Source: Aquiflexum sp. TKW24L
GTDB taxonomy: Bacteria; Bacteroidota; Bacteroidia; Cytophagales; Cyclobacteriaceae
Length of the DNA stretch: 64,000 nucleotides
Direction: 5' to 3'
Assembly: GCF_023502205.1 (NCBI RefSeq)
Contig: NZ_JAMFLG010000018.1
Span: forward strand, 32,465 to 96,464
Shown: positions 37,704 through 46,863 of the stretch, one piece after another
How the letters are laid out: each line of letters starts with the position of its first letter
Position numbering within the stretch: the stretch's first letter is position 1
Translations under genes and position numbers: made by a program
Notes under the pieces: generated by a model
Told to the model about the DNA's origin: nothing
The model's input: the letters and a program-made list of their open reading frames with translations, nothing else
Database searches by the model: none

Positions 37704-38880
37704 AACAAAGCAAAAAATTTGGATTTTTTCAGAAGTTTTCTATCCTGATCAAACATCAACAGGGTATATCCTAACTGAAATAGCAAAGGGTTTGGTGGAT
37801 GATTATGATGTAAATGTAATTACGGAATCAGGAAATTCTTATGGAATTTATGCAACAGGAAAAGATGAATTATTAGGTATTCAAGTATATAGATTTAATA
37901 ATTTTAAGCTTGATAAAAATAGTTTATTCCAAAGGGTAATTAAGTTAATCGGTATTTCATTTAAATTCTTAGCTTTTTTTCTTAAAAACGTAAGTAAAAA
38001 TGACAAGGTGATTATAGTTACAAATCCGGCATTAGGTTTACTTGGATTTTCACTTTTAAATGAATTCAAAAGAGCAAAGATTGTCTTAATTGTTCATGAT
38101 GTGTTCCCTGAAAACTTGGTGGCAGGAGGGATTTTAAAAGACGGTTTTTTTTATAGGTTTTTAAAAAAGTCCTTTGACAAGGCTTATGCTTCTTTTAATT
38201 TTATTACTGTTTTGGGGAGAGACATGCAATCGGTAGTGATATCAAAAATTAAGTCAGCTTCTAAAATTGAGATTGTTGAGAATTGGGGACAGGTTGAAGA
38301 GTTAAAACAAATTGAAAGCGAGAAATTTAATATGTTTAAAGATGATCGTATTAGTTTTGTTTTTGCAGGGAACTTAGGAAGATTGCAGAATTTGGAAACT
38401 TTGATAAATTATTTTGGCCAACTAAAAGATAAAATAACATTGAGTTTGATCGGAGATGGTGCCGTAAAAAAAGATTTGGAAAAGATAATTGCAGAAAATG
38501 ATTTTAGTAATATTAAAATATTAGGTGCTTTACCAAGAGAAGAACAAATACATTTTATAAATTCATTTGATGTATCTATTATTTCCTTGTCAGAAAAAAT
38601 GTATGGTCTAGGTGTTCCTTCAAAGACATACAATATTTTGGCTTGTGGGAAACCTATATTATATATTGGGCCAAAAGATAGCGAAGTAGATTTATTAATA
38701 AGGTCCCATAAAATTGGCTGGACCTTAAACTCTTTTGATCAACTACCAAGAATGCTTACAACAATAAGCAAAGATTCTGTTTCAAAAATAGATAGAAAAA
38801 TGATTCGCAGACTTGCTGAGGATCAATATTCCTTCAACAATTTTATAGGTAAAATGAAAAACATTTTAGAAAATGTTTAA
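37696..38880 (+). CDS. GT4-family glycosyltransferase, WbuB-like
   Basis: 394 residues. The N-terminus (WIFSEVFYPDQTSTGYILTEIA) is typical of WbuB/WbjE-like transferases that commonly sit beside fnlABC and add L-FucNAc. The C-terminal half has FAGNLGRLQNLETLI and LSLIGDGAVKKDLEKII. The start is GTG, overlapping the FnlC-like gene, which also implies coupling. The L-FucNAc specificity is inferred from the neighbours. It overlaps the next gene by 8 bp. Confidence 0.88.
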   Translation: MNRTKQKIWIFSEVFYPDQTSTGYILTEIAKGLVDDYDVNVITESGNSYGIYATGKDELLGIQVYRFNNFKLDKNSLFQRVIKLIGISFKFLAFFLKNVSKNDKVIIVTNPALGLLGFSLLNEFKRAKIVLIVHDVFPENLVAGGILKDGFFYRFLKKSFDKAYASFNFITVLGRDMQSVVISKIKSASKIEIVENWGQVEELKQIESEKFNMFKDDRISFVFAGNLGRLQNLETLINYFGQLKDKITLSLIGDGAVKKDLEKIIAENDFSNIKILGALPREEQIHFINSFDVSIISLSEKMYGLGVPSKTYNILACGKPILYIGPKDSEVDLLIRSHKIGWTLNSFDQLPRMLTTISKDSVSKIDRKMIRRLAEDQYSFNNFIGKMKNILENV

Positions 38881-39769
38881 TAATGTTATTGTAACAGGGG
38901 GGAAGGGATTTCTCGGGAAAGTATTGGTCGCAGGATTTGATGGCAATGTTATTTCATTAGGGAGAACTGCAGATAATGCTATAATTTGTGATCTATCAAA
39001 TGAAGTTCCTAAAATTCCCTTTAACACAAATATAATTATACACAATGCCGGAAAAGCCCATGTGATCCCGAATACATTAGCGGAAGAAAAAGAATTTTTT
39101 CTTGTAAATTCAAAAGGGACTTATAATCTTTTGAAAGGAATTGATAGTTCTGGGGCCACGTTAAGTCAATTGGTCTTAATAAGTACTGTTGCCGTCTATG
39201 GCAAAGAAAATGGAATTGATATAAACGAGGAGTTCCCGTTAAATGGTGACACTCCTTATGCCTTGAGTAAAATAGAAGCGGAGGTGCTAGTAACGGATTG
39301 GGGGAAAAAAAACAATATTCCAGTTTTGATTTTTAGACTTCCACTAATTGTTGGTAAAAATCCTCCTGGAAATTTGGGGAAGATGATTACAGGGATAAAG
39401 TCAGGTAAATATTTTAGTATTAATAATGGACGAGCAAGGAGAAGCTTAGTACTTGCCGATGATGTTGTAAAATGCATACCTAATAATATAGGTAAATCGG
39501 GGATATTCAATTTAACAGATGGAGTTCATCCGACATTTAAAGAAATAGAAAAGGTTATTGTAAATCAATTGGGTGTAAAAACTCCAAAGAATATGCCTAA
39601 AATTTTAGCTAAAATACTTTGCGTTGTTGGTGATAGGTTGATAAAATTTCCATTTAACTCAAAAATATATTTAAAAATGGCAAATGATTTAACATTTAAT
39701 GATCATAAAGCAAGGAGGGAATTAAATTGGAAACCCCGTGAAGCCTTAGATTTTTTCGAAGTGACTTGA
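38873..39769 (+). CDS. NAD-dependent sugar 4-reductase/epimerase, WbpV/WbpK-like
   Basis: 298-residue extended SDR. GGKGFLG (9-15), IIHNAGKAHV, LISTVAVYG and the Tyr129-x3-Lys133 pair (TPYALSK) are intact. This branch reduces the 4-keto group of UDP-2-acetamido-2,6-dideoxy-hexos-4-ulose to give UDP-D-QuiNAc (WbpV) or UDP-D-FucNAc (WbpK); sequence alone does not tell which. The next genes, a 4,6-dehydratase and a phosphoglycosyltransferase, form the logical route to a lipid-linked first sugar. Confidence 0.8.
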   Translation: MFNNVIVTGGKGFLGKVLVAGFDGNVISLGRTADNAIICDLSNEVPKIPFNTNIIIHNAGKAHVIPNTLAEEKEFFLVNSKGTYNLLKGIDSSGATLSQLVLISTVAVYGKENGIDINEEFPLNGDTPYALSKIEAEVLVTDWGKKNNIPVLIFRLPLIVGKNPPGNLGKMITGIKSGKYFSINNGRARRSLVLADDVVKCIPNNIGKSGIFNLTDGVHPTFKEIEKVIVNQLGVKTPKNMPKILAKILCVVGDRLIKFPFNSKIYLKMANDLTFNDHKARRELNWKPREALDFFEVT

Positions 39770-39854
39770 ATACTAAAGTTATTGAATTATAAATGTTTAT
39801 CAATTAATCTCTTTTAACTATTCTTATAAAGAAACCAAAATCTAATTTTCTCTC

Positions 39855-41042
39855 ATGGACATATTAAAATTAATAGGAAGAAATTCATTACTTTTTGAAA
39901 ATGACATACAAAAGCATGACAAAGAATTGCGTGAAATTGTTGGCAAAAGTAGTTTTTTAGTAATAGGTGGAGCGGGGTCAATTGGAACAGCTGTCACCAA
40001 GGAAATTTTTAAACGCGATCCTCAAAAATTACATGTGGTTGACATTAGTGAAAACAACATGGTGGAAACTGTGCGTGATATCCGAAGTTCATTCGGATAC
40101 ATTGATGGTGATTTTAGAACATTTGCTTTGGATTGTGGTAGCCTAGAATTTGATGCGATGTTTGAGAAGGAAGGTCCTTATGATTATATTTTAAATCTTT
40201 CAGCTCTAAAGCACGTTCGCAGTGAAAAAGATGAATTTACATTGATGAGACTTGTCAATGTTAATATATTTAATACTGAGAAGACATTACAGCAAGCCAT
40301 AGATTCCAAAGCCAAGAAATATTTCTGTGTTTCTACCGATAAAGCAGCAAATCCAGTTAATATGATGGGTGCTTCCAAACGGATCATGGAAATGTATTTA
40401 ATGCGCAAAAGCAAAGAGATTACTATTTCTACTGCGCGTTTTGCCAATGTTGCTTTTTCTGATGGTAGTTTGTTGTATGGTTTCAACCAAAGAATACAGA
40501 AAAGTCAACCAATATCGGCCCCCAACGATATTAAACGGTATTTCGTTACACCACAAGAATCTGGTGAATTATGTCTAATGTCTACAATATTTGGAGAAAA
40601 CCGCGATATTTTTTTCCCAAAATTAAGTGAGAAATTACACCTGATTACTTTTGCTGAAATTGCTATTAGATATTTGGACCAATTAGGCTACAAGGCGTAT
40701 GAATGCGCTTCCGAAGATGAAGCGAGAAATTCAGTGGAAAAACTAAAAGCAAAAGGAATGTATCCATGTTTTTTCTTTAATAGCGACACTACTGGCGAAA
40801 AAGATTTTGAAGAATTTTTTACTGAAAACGAAACTTTGGAAATGGAAAGATTTGAAAATTTGGGTATTATTAAAAACAATCCTATTTATGAGGAAGACTT
40901 ACTGGAAAAATTTACTTCTGAAATTGCTAAAATGAAAAATTCCAAGAAGTGGGAGAAAGCACAAATTGTGGATTTATTTAACGAATTGATCCCAAACTTT
41001 AACCACAAGGAAACAGGTAAATTTTTAGACAATAAAATGTAA
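39855..41042 (+). CDS. UDP-GlcNAc 4,6-dehydratase-like protein (Polysacc_synt_2 family)
   Basis: 395 residues. NAD motif VIGGAGSIGTAV (36-47), NLSALKHVRSEKD, and Met171-x3-Lys175 (MMGASK), the Met-for-Tyr change typical of inverting and retaining 4,6-dehydratases. ARFANVAFSDGSLLYGF resembles RFGNVLGSNGS of FlaA1. It lacks the N-terminal membrane helices of the WbpM/PglF type, so it is a soluble form. After residue ~285 there is an unusual acidic/Lys-rich extension. It probably makes UDP-4-keto-6-deoxy-GlcNAc for the reductase upstream. Codon use (CGC, GCG, CAC) looks somewhat different from its neighbours. Confidence 0.83.
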   Translation: MDILKLIGRNSLLFENDIQKHDKELREIVGKSSFLVIGGAGSIGTAVTKEIFKRDPQKLHVVDISENNMVETVRDIRSSFGYIDGDFRTFALDCGSLEFDAMFEKEGPYDYILNLSALKHVRSEKDEFTLMRLVNVNIFNTEKTLQQAIDSKAKKYFCVSTDKAANPVNMMGASKRIMEMYLMRKSKEITISTARFANVAFSDGSLLYGFNQRIQKSQPISAPNDIKRYFVTPQESGELCLMSTIFGENRDIFFPKLSEKLHLITFAEIAIRYLDQLGYKAYECASEDEARNSVEKLKAKGMYPCFFFNSDTTGEKDFEEFFTENETLEMERFENLGIIKNNPIYEEDLLEKFTSEIAKMKNSKKWEKAQIVDLFNELIPNFNHKETGKFLDNKM

Positions 41043-41046
41043 TCTG

Positions 41047-41697
41047 ATGCTGAAAAGAACTTTTGATTTGATTTCTTCAGGAATATTGACAATAATTTTA
41101 TCCCCACTATTGATTCCCCTTTCAGTAATTTTGAGATTTACGGGTGAAGGAAAAATATTTTATGTGCAACAGCGGGTTGGTCAGGGAGGAAAAAATTTCG
41201 GACTGTTAAAATTTGCTACCATGCTTGAGAACAGTCCCAATATGTCGGGAGGTGATGTGACTATGGGGAATGACCCAAGAGTTTTACCGGTAGGAAGAGT
41301 TTTACGAAAAACCAAAATTAATGAGTTGCCACAGTTGCTGAATATCATTCTTGGAGATATCAGTGTAGTAGGTCCTAGACCTTTAACACCTCGAACTTTT
41401 GGATTTTATCCAAAGGAGATACAGGAAGAGATTAAAGATTTAAAACCTGGTCTTACTGGAATTGGAAGTATTGTCTTCCGTGATGAAGAAAGCATTTTAT
41501 CAAAATCGTCAAAACCTCACTTACAGTGTTATGAGGATGAAATAGCACCCTACAAGGGAAAACTTGAAGTTTGGTACAAAAAGAACAAAAGCTTTGGTTT
41601 GGATTTGATATTGATATTCTTAACAATTTGGGTAATTTTTTTTCCGAATTCTACTATTTATGAAATGTGGTTTAAAGATTTGCCGAAAATAAATTAG
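41047..41697 (+). CDS. Initiating phosphoglycosyltransferase (bacterial sugar transferase family)
   Basis: 216 residues of the monotopic PglC/WcaJ-core family. A re-entrant N-terminal hydrophobic helix (about 8-27) is followed by QRVGQGGKNFGLLKFATM, RKTKINELPQLLNIILGDISVVGPRPL (Glu next to the catalytic pair is seen as NEL rather than DEL) and KPGLTGIGS. Such enzymes place the first sugar-1-phosphate on undecaprenyl phosphate. A second hydrophobic segment near 185-205 is less usual in the short PglC form. It follows the dehydratase by four bases, which suggests D-QuiNAc or D-FucNAc as its substrate. Confidence 0.87.
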   Translation: MLKRTFDLISSGILTIILSPLLIPLSVILRFTGEGKIFYVQQRVGQGGKNFGLLKFATMLENSPNMSGGDVTMGNDPRVLPVGRVLRKTKINELPQLLNIILGDISVVGPRPLTPRTFGFYPKEIQEEIKDLKPGLTGIGSIVFRDEESILSKSSKPHLQCYEDEIAPYKGKLEVWYKKNKSFGLDLILIFLTIWVIFFPNSTIYEMWFKDLPKIN

Positions 41698-41736
41698 ACT
41701 AATCCTAAAAATATTTGGGATGAAAATTATTCCACA

Positions 41737-43407
41737 ATGAAATTAAAAAATATTGGTTTAATTTTTTTCTTTTTTTCTTTCTTCCATGAAGAAATAAATG
41801 GGCAAACATTGCCGGTAAATTTCCCTGTTCTTGAAGAATATTTGCGGAGGCGCCAATTGATCGATTTATCAAATTCAGCATCTTCCTTTCAACTGAGACC
41901 ACTTCAATTTCAAGAAAACTATCCTTTTTCAGACACATCTAATGTAATTAAGCCCAATTCTGATTTTAAATTTATAGTTTTACCATTATTGAGTACTACT
42001 CAATTTAACTCAAAGAGACCTTATGGATGGGGAGATTTTGCGATGATCCCGAATGTGGGGTTTCAGCAATACCTGACAGGCGGAGTTTTTTCAAAATGGA
42101 AATTTATTAAGCTTCAATTTCAGCCCGAACTTGTTTTAGCTGAGAATAAACCATGGTTTGGATACCCTTCCGATTTTTCTAAAACAGTAAACGTTGCTAG
42201 ATATCTATACTGGAATAACGGTGATTACCCTGAAAGGTATGGAGAAGATGGATATTCAAAATTTTGGTGGGGACAATCGAAACTTTCTTTGGAATTTGGG
42301 GCATTTGAAATAGGAGCTGCGACCCAAAATATTGGTTGGGGGCCAGGGCAATTTAATTCTCTAATTTTTTCAAATAACCCACAAGGTTTTGCCCACTTGA
42401 CCTTGAATACAATAAAACCTGCAAAGACTTTTATAGGAAATTTCGAAGGTCAGCTTCTAAGCGGAAGGATTGATGATTCTGGTTTTGACCCCTCTCAAAA
42501 CCATGATCTTGACCGAGAATATTTCTCCCCTTTTTCAGGAGATTGGAAATATGTCAACGCCTTGGCAATTACATATAATCCCAAATGGATTCCTGGGTTA
42601 TTTTTGGGAATTAATAGGACGTTTCAATTGTATAGAGAAAATATGGGAAATGAATTTTTTGATTTTTTTCCAGTATTTATGGGAGTTACAAAAGAGCAGT
42701 TTTTTGAAGATGGTAATTCAGTTGAATTTGATGAAGATGGGGCAGACCAACAAATAAGTGTTTCTTTTAGGTATGTTCTCCCCAAAAGTAAATTTGAATT
42801 TTATGGTGAATTTGGAAGAAGGGATCATGCATTTAATTGGAGGGAATTTATCATAAATCCGGAACATGCTAGGGCATATTTGATGGGTTTCAAAAAACTT
42901 ATAGAAATGGCCAAACCAAACAGGTTTTTTCAGATAAGGGCAGAAATTACTCATCAGCAAGAATCGGTGAATAGATACATTAGATATTTTGGTGAATTAG
43001 GTGGTTTGACTTGGCATACGCATACCCCTTCGAGGGCTTTTGCAAATCATGGACAGACTTTGGGAGTTGGGATAGGAGTTGGTTCCAATGTACAAACAGT
43101 AGAATTTTCAGTTGTAGAAAACTTCAATAAGTATGGTATTTTGTTTGAAAGATTGGAAAACCACCAGGATTTTTATTATGGAGCATTATTAAATAAAACA
43201 GAACATAAACCCTGGATTGATTTAAGTATCGGGTTCCTCTTCGACAAACAATGGAATAATCTGTTACTTCGCTCAAAACTTCAGTTAATAAATGGGATTA
43301 ATTACCAATGGCAACTTTCTCCTAACAGTACACCTGACTTTCCAAAAGGGGAAAATTTATTTTCAGTTCATTCCCAGCTTAGTTTGATTTATTTATTTAA
43401 TAATTGA
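41737..43407 (+). CDS. Capsule-assembly Wzi-family outer membrane protein
   Basis: 556 residues with a signal peptide (about 1-22, ending INGQ) and a beta-barrel-like pattern of alternating aromatic and polar residues throughout, ending with an aromatic-rich strand. Segments such as FEIGAATQNIGWGPGQFNSLIFSNNPQGFAH fit the capsule-assembly Wzi family as annotated in Bacteroidota. Wzi in E. coli is a barrel that binds group 1 capsule to the cell surface. That this protein does the same is an inference from family and position between the starter transferase and WecB. Confidence 0.8.
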   Translation: MKLKNIGLIFFFFSFFHEEINGQTLPVNFPVLEEYLRRRQLIDLSNSASSFQLRPLQFQENYPFSDTSNVIKPNSDFKFIVLPLLSTTQFNSKRPYGWGDFAMIPNVGFQQYLTGGVFSKWKFIKLQFQPELVLAENKPWFGYPSDFSKTVNVARYLYWNNGDYPERYGEDGYSKFWWGQSKLSLEFGAFEIGAATQNIGWGPGQFNSLIFSNNPQGFAHLTLNTIKPAKTFIGNFEGQLLSGRIDDSGFDPSQNHDLDREYFSPFSGDWKYVNALAITYNPKWIPGLFLGINRTFQLYRENMGNEFFDFFPVFMGVTKEQFFEDGNSVEFDEDGADQQISVSFRYVLPKSKFEFYGEFGRRDHAFNWREFIINPEHARAYLMGFKKLIEMAKPNRFFQIRAEITHQQESVNRYIRYFGELGGLTWHTHTPSRAFANHGQTLGVGIGVGSNVQTVEFSVVENFNKYGILFERLENHQDFYYGALLNKTEHKPWIDLSIGFLFDKQWNNLLLRSKLQLINGINYQWQLSPNSTPDFPKGENLFSVHSQLSLIYLFNN

Positions 43408-43418
43408 GCAACAGGCCA

Positions 43419-44513
43419 ATGATAAAAATTACTTTAGTTGCAGGCGCAAGACCCAATTTCATGAAAATTGCACCGATCATCGAAGCAATTAAAAAAAATC
43501 AAATTTTAGGCATAGAAATCCAATATAGACTCGTCCATACTGGCCAGCATTATGATAAAAAAATGTCTGGGGACTTTTTTGAACAATTGAATATTCCTGA
43601 ACCTGATATCAATTTGGAAGCGGGAGGAGGGAGTCAGGCAGAGCAAACCGCAGCCATTATGGTGGCATTTGAAAAAGAACTTCTTGCTAATAGGCCTGAT
43701 TTAGTGATTGTGGTTGGAGATGTGACTTCGACTTTAGCATGTTCCATTACAGCAAAGAAATTGGTTATTGATGTAGCGCATGTGGAAGGTGGTATCCGTT
43801 CAGGTGATATGAGTATGCCCGAAGAAGTAAATAGAATTGTTACTGATAGTATCACAGATCATTTTTTCACGACCTCGGAAGTTGCCAACCAATATCTAAA
43901 GTCTGTAGGAGTGGCTGAGAATAGGGTTCATTTTGTTGGGAATACCATGATTGATACACTACTTTCCAGTCAAGATAGATTTATTAGCCCGGTTGGAGAA
44001 TTGTTCGATGACCTCGAATCAAAGAATTATTTTGTGATGACGATGCATAGGCCTGCAAATGTAGATGGTGAGCAACAGCTTAAAGCTTTGATAGATGCCA
44101 TCATGATAGGAACAGGTAATTTTCCCGTGATATTTCCGGTTCATCCAAGGACTGCTAAAAATCTGCAGAAGATTGGTATCAAACATCCAAGATTGAGAAT
44201 GGTGGAACCGTTATCTTATTTAGAGTTCAATTATTTGGTGAAAAATGCATTGGGTGTAATCACAGACTCCGGTGGGATTACTGAGGAGGCTTCTGTAATG
44301 AATGTTCCATGTATCACCATGAGAAACAATACAGAACGCCCTGAAACAGTAACCCTTGGTACAAATGAGTTGATCGGAACCGATCCTACAAATCTTAAAC
44401 ATCCTTTGGAAAAGCTTCTTAAAGGGGAATGGAAATCTTACAAGGGAATACCCTTATGGGATGGGAAATCAGCAGAAAGAATAGTGTCTAAAATAATACA
44501 AATATATAGTTAA
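43419..44513 (+). CDS. wecB: UDP-N-acetylglucosamine 2-epimerase (non-hydrolysing), WecB type
   Basis: 364 residues from ATG 43419; TTG 43404 is the alternative and overlaps the Wzi-like gene. Motifs: VAGARPNFMKIAPI, HTGQHYDKKMSGDFF, VVGDVTSTLACSITAKK, HVEGGIRSGDMSMPEEVNR, TDSGGITEEASVM and TMRNNTERPETV. These fit the WecB group that interconverts UDP-GlcNAc and UDP-ManNAc. No ManNAc dehydrogenase (WecC) of obvious type is adjacent, so the fate of UDP-ManNAc is unclear. A strong hairpin follows, ending this transcription unit. Confidence 0.88.
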   Translation: MIKITLVAGARPNFMKIAPIIEAIKKNQILGIEIQYRLVHTGQHYDKKMSGDFFEQLNIPEPDINLEAGGGSQAEQTAAIMVAFEKELLANRPDLVIVVGDVTSTLACSITAKKLVIDVAHVEGGIRSGDMSMPEEVNRIVTDSITDHFFTTSEVANQYLKSVGVAENRVHFVGNTMIDTLLSSQDRFISPVGELFDDLESKNYFVMTMHRPANVDGEQQLKALIDAIMIGTGNFPVIFPVHPRTAKNLQKIGIKHPRLRMVEPLSYLEFNYLVKNALGVITDSGGITEEASVMNVPCITMRNNTERPETVTLGTNELIGTDPTNLKHPLEKLLKGEWKSYKGIPLWDGKSAERIVSKIIQIYS

Positions 44514-44536
44514 ATAAATATTTGAAAAAAATGATT

Positions 44537-44580
44537 AAAATCCCCAAATGGTCAATCATACCGTTTGGGGATTTGTTGTT
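44537..44580 (+). terminator. Hairpin terminator after wecB
   Basis: The 14-bp stem AAATCCCCAAATGG (44538-44551) and CCGTTTGGGGATTT (44561-44574) has a 9-base loop and is followed by GTTGTTT. It closes the long rightward operon before rfbA. A short open frame across it is ignored. Confidence 0.7.
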
Positions 44581-44615
44581 TAGTATAGTTTGCTATTTAT
44601 TTATAATTTTGACAT

Positions 44616-45494
44616 ATGAAAGGAATTATACTTGCCGGAGGTTCAGGAACCAGACTTTATCCGATTACAAAAGGAACATCCAAGCAGTTGCTTGCCATCT
44701 ATGACAAGCCAATGATTTATTACCCAATGTCCGTATTGATGTTGGCCGGAATAAGGGAAATATTGATTGTCAGCACTCCATATGACCTTCCAAGCTTCAA
44801 AAAATTATTTGGTGATGGGTCAGATTTGGGACTTCACTTATCCTATGCTGAGCAACCTTCCCCAGACGGATTAGCCCAAGCATTTATCATCGGAGAGGAA
44901 TTTATAGGAACAGATTCGGTATGCCTAGTCCTTGGTGATAATATTTTCTACGGACAAGGATTTACCCAGTTACTCAAAAGTTCTGTTGAAACTGTTGAAA
45001 AAGAAAAAAAAGCCACTGTCTTTGGATATTATGTTCAAGATCCCCAACGCTATGGTGTAGTAGAATTTACGAAAGAAGGCGATGCGGTAAGTATTGAGGA
45101 AAAGCCGGAAGTCCCAAAAAGTAATTTTGCTGTGGTAGGTCTTTACTTCTATCCCAATTCGGTTATAAAAATAGCTAAGAACATCAAACCTAGCCACAGA
45201 GGTGAATTGGAGATTACTACTGTCAACCAAGAATACCTGACCAATGGCCAACTTAAAGTTGAATTGATGGGAAGGGGATTTGCGTGGTTGGATACAGGAA
45301 CACATGAATCTATGCTTGAAGCGTCCAATTTTATTCATACCATTGAAAAAAGACAGGGGTTAAAAGTTGCTTGTCTGGAAGAAATCGCATACGATATGGG
45401 ATTTATAAATTCAGAGAAGTTGCTGGAATTGGCTCAAAATTTGAGAAAAAATGAATATGGTGATTACCTGTTCAGGAAAATCAAAGGAAATTAA
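44616..45494 (+). CDS. rfbA: Glucose-1-phosphate thymidylyltransferase
   Basis: 292 residues. [18 protein letters not shown] gives the nucleotide-binding loop; [28 protein letters not shown] and [14 protein letters not shown] are family hallmarks. It makes dTDP-glucose from dTTP and glucose-1-phosphate. rfbB, rfbC and rfbD are absent from the window, so any dTDP-rhamnose or related sugar needs genes elsewhere. A perfect -7-like box TAATTTTG ends only four bases before the ATG, which would make the transcript leaderless; its upstream element is missing. Confidence 0.95.
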   Translation: MKGIILAGGSGTRLYPITKGTSKQLLAIYDKPMIYYPMSVLMLAGIREILIVSTPYDLPSFKKLFGDGSDLGLHLSYAEQPSPDGLAQAFIIGEEFIGTDSVCLVLGDNIFYGQGFTQLLKSSVETVEKEKKATVFGYYVQDPQRYGVVEFTKEGDAVSIEEKPEVPKSNFAVVGLYFYPNSVIKIAKNIKPSHRGELEITTVNQEYLTNGQLKVELMGRGFAWLDTGTHESMLEASNFIHTIEKRQGLKVACLEEIAYDMGFINSEKLLELAQNLRKNEYGDYLFRKIKGN

Positions 45495-45553
45495 TATCCC
45501 AAGCAGTTACACTTTGCTTTGATTTTAATTAGTAAAAAATCCTAAAATTAAGA

Positions 45554-45584
45554 TTTGAATTTTAGTTGATTGTTATTAAGTTTG
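45554..45584 (+). promoter_or_regulatory. Strong Bacteroidota-type promoter for the WecA-like gene
   Basis: TTTG (45554-45557), a 19-base spacer and TAAGTTTG (45577-45584) match the consensus exactly. The box ends 16 bases before ATG 45601, giving a short leader. Confidence 0.7.
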
Positions 45585-45600
45585 TAAAAAAAATATTTTT

Positions 45601-46755
45601 ATGGTAATTTTTCTGGCAATAAGCACTGCATTTCTCATAGGGTTTTTACTCACTCCCATTGTAATATTATTCCTGAAAAAAATGGAGCTTATGGATAGTC
45701 CTGGTGGAAGGAAAATTCATAACGGATTCATTCCATCTATGGGAGGCATAGCATTTGTTTTTGCAACATTCGTTTCGGTTTTGGCGTGGCTTGATTCCCA
45801 ATTAATTATGGAAATCAGGTTTTTACTTGCCGCATTTGGCCTAATGTTTTTTGTGGGCCTTCGTGATGACATGGTCAATATGAGTGCCTTACAGAAACTA
45901 GCAGGTCAATTTATAGCTGCGTACTTGGTAGTCGTAATGGCTGATATCAGATTGACGGGCCTTTATGGCTTTTTTGGAGTATATGATATTCCCCTTTGGG
46001 TTAGTTATGCGATTTCCATGTTTACCATTTTGGTACTTACAAATTCATTTAATCTAATTGATGGATTGGATGGATTAGCAGGTTCGATCAGTCTTGTAAC
46101 CTTTTTGTTTCTTGGTTGGTGGTTTTTGGAAGCTGATCTTACAAGTTATTCCGTGTTTTCCTTCATCTTGGTTGGATCAATTCTTTCTTTCTTAGTGTAT
46201 AATTGGCACCCTGCAAAAATTTTTATGGGGGATACAGGTTCTTTGAGTCTTGGTTTTGCCTTAGCTGTTCTTACGATACTTTTTATTGATAAAAATGGTA
46301 CGATGGCTAGTTATGAAGGATGGAAATTTAATGCACCTATTGCTTCAGGCGTGGCCTTATTGATTATTCCAATCTATGACACCACAAGGATTTTTATTAA
46401 GAGAATGATGAAAGGAAAATCTCCAATGGCCCCTGATAAAAGTCATGTCCATCATTTTCTTTTACGAATGGGACTTAGACATGACCAGGTTACTTTAACG
46501 CTTGTGTTTATTAAAATTGGATTTATTGCTTTGATATTCCTTGGTTCAAACTTCAATGACCATGTAATGTTACCACTCGTTATTTGTATTGCTGTAGTAT
46601 TAGGTTTAAGATTAGATTCTCTTACATTGAAGAGGGTGAAGAAATTGTACAAAAAAGCACCTCCGATTTTATCAAAAAGAGCAAAAAGAAAATCATACCA
46701 AAAGCCTACTATACAAGGTGAAGTATTTGATCAAGTTAATATCAGTGATAACTAA
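45601..46755 (+). CDS. WecA/MraY-family undecaprenyl-phosphate sugar-1-phosphate transferase
   Basis: 384 residues with about ten or eleven helices. The family's catalytic motifs are in order: VGLRDDMVNM (Asp-Asp), NSFNLIDGLDGLAG, KIFMGDTGSLSLG and PDKSHVHHFLLRMGL. The HHFLLRMG box and C-terminal extension fit the WecA (GlcNAc-1-phosphate) group rather than MraY. It starts lipid-linked glycans at the inner-membrane face. It is a polytopic starter enzyme in addition to the two monotopic ones in the same locus. It is bounded by a consensus promoter and a strong terminator, so it forms its own unit. Confidence 0.9.
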   Translation: MVIFLAISTAFLIGFLLTPIVILFLKKMELMDSPGGRKIHNGFIPSMGGIAFVFATFVSVLAWLDSQLIMEIRFLLAAFGLMFFVGLRDDMVNMSALQKLAGQFIAAYLVVVMADIRLTGLYGFFGVYDIPLWVSYAISMFTILVLTNSFNLIDGLDGLAGSISLVTFLFLGWWFLEADLTSYSVFSFILVGSILSFLVYNWHPAKIFMGDTGSLSLGFALAVLTILFIDKNGTMASYEGWKFNAPIASGVALLIIPIYDTTRIFIKRMMKGKSPMAPDKSHVHHFLLRMGLRHDQVTLTLVFIKIGFIALIFLGSNFNDHVMLPLVICIAVVLGLRLDSLTLKRVKKLYKKAPPILSKRAKRKSYQKPTIQGEVFDQVNISDN

Positions 46756-46772
46756 TTTAAAAAATAAAACTA

Positions 46773-46818
46773 TAAAAAAGCTCCGAAATCCATGATTTCG
46801 GAGCTTTTTCTTTTTTTT
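46773..46818. terminator. Strong hairpin terminator
   Basis: The perfect 16-bp stem AAAAAGCTCCGAAATC (46775-46790) and GATTTCGGAGCTTTTT (46794-46809) has a 3-base loop and is followed by C and T8. It is the best terminator in the window. Confidence 0.9.
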
Positions 46819-46863
46819 AATATCTCAAACATTTTGTTTTGCTAGACAACTTTATTTTGCCTT

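Noticed and set aside
44604..44611. TAATTTTG box just before rfbA as a promoter
   Set aside because: It is a full -7 match but only four bases from the ATG, and no TTTG lies at the right distance, so it was not listed as a promoter.
44522..44704. 60-codon open frame after wecB
   Set aside because: It spans the terminator hairpin and runs into rfbA in another frame; no family signal.
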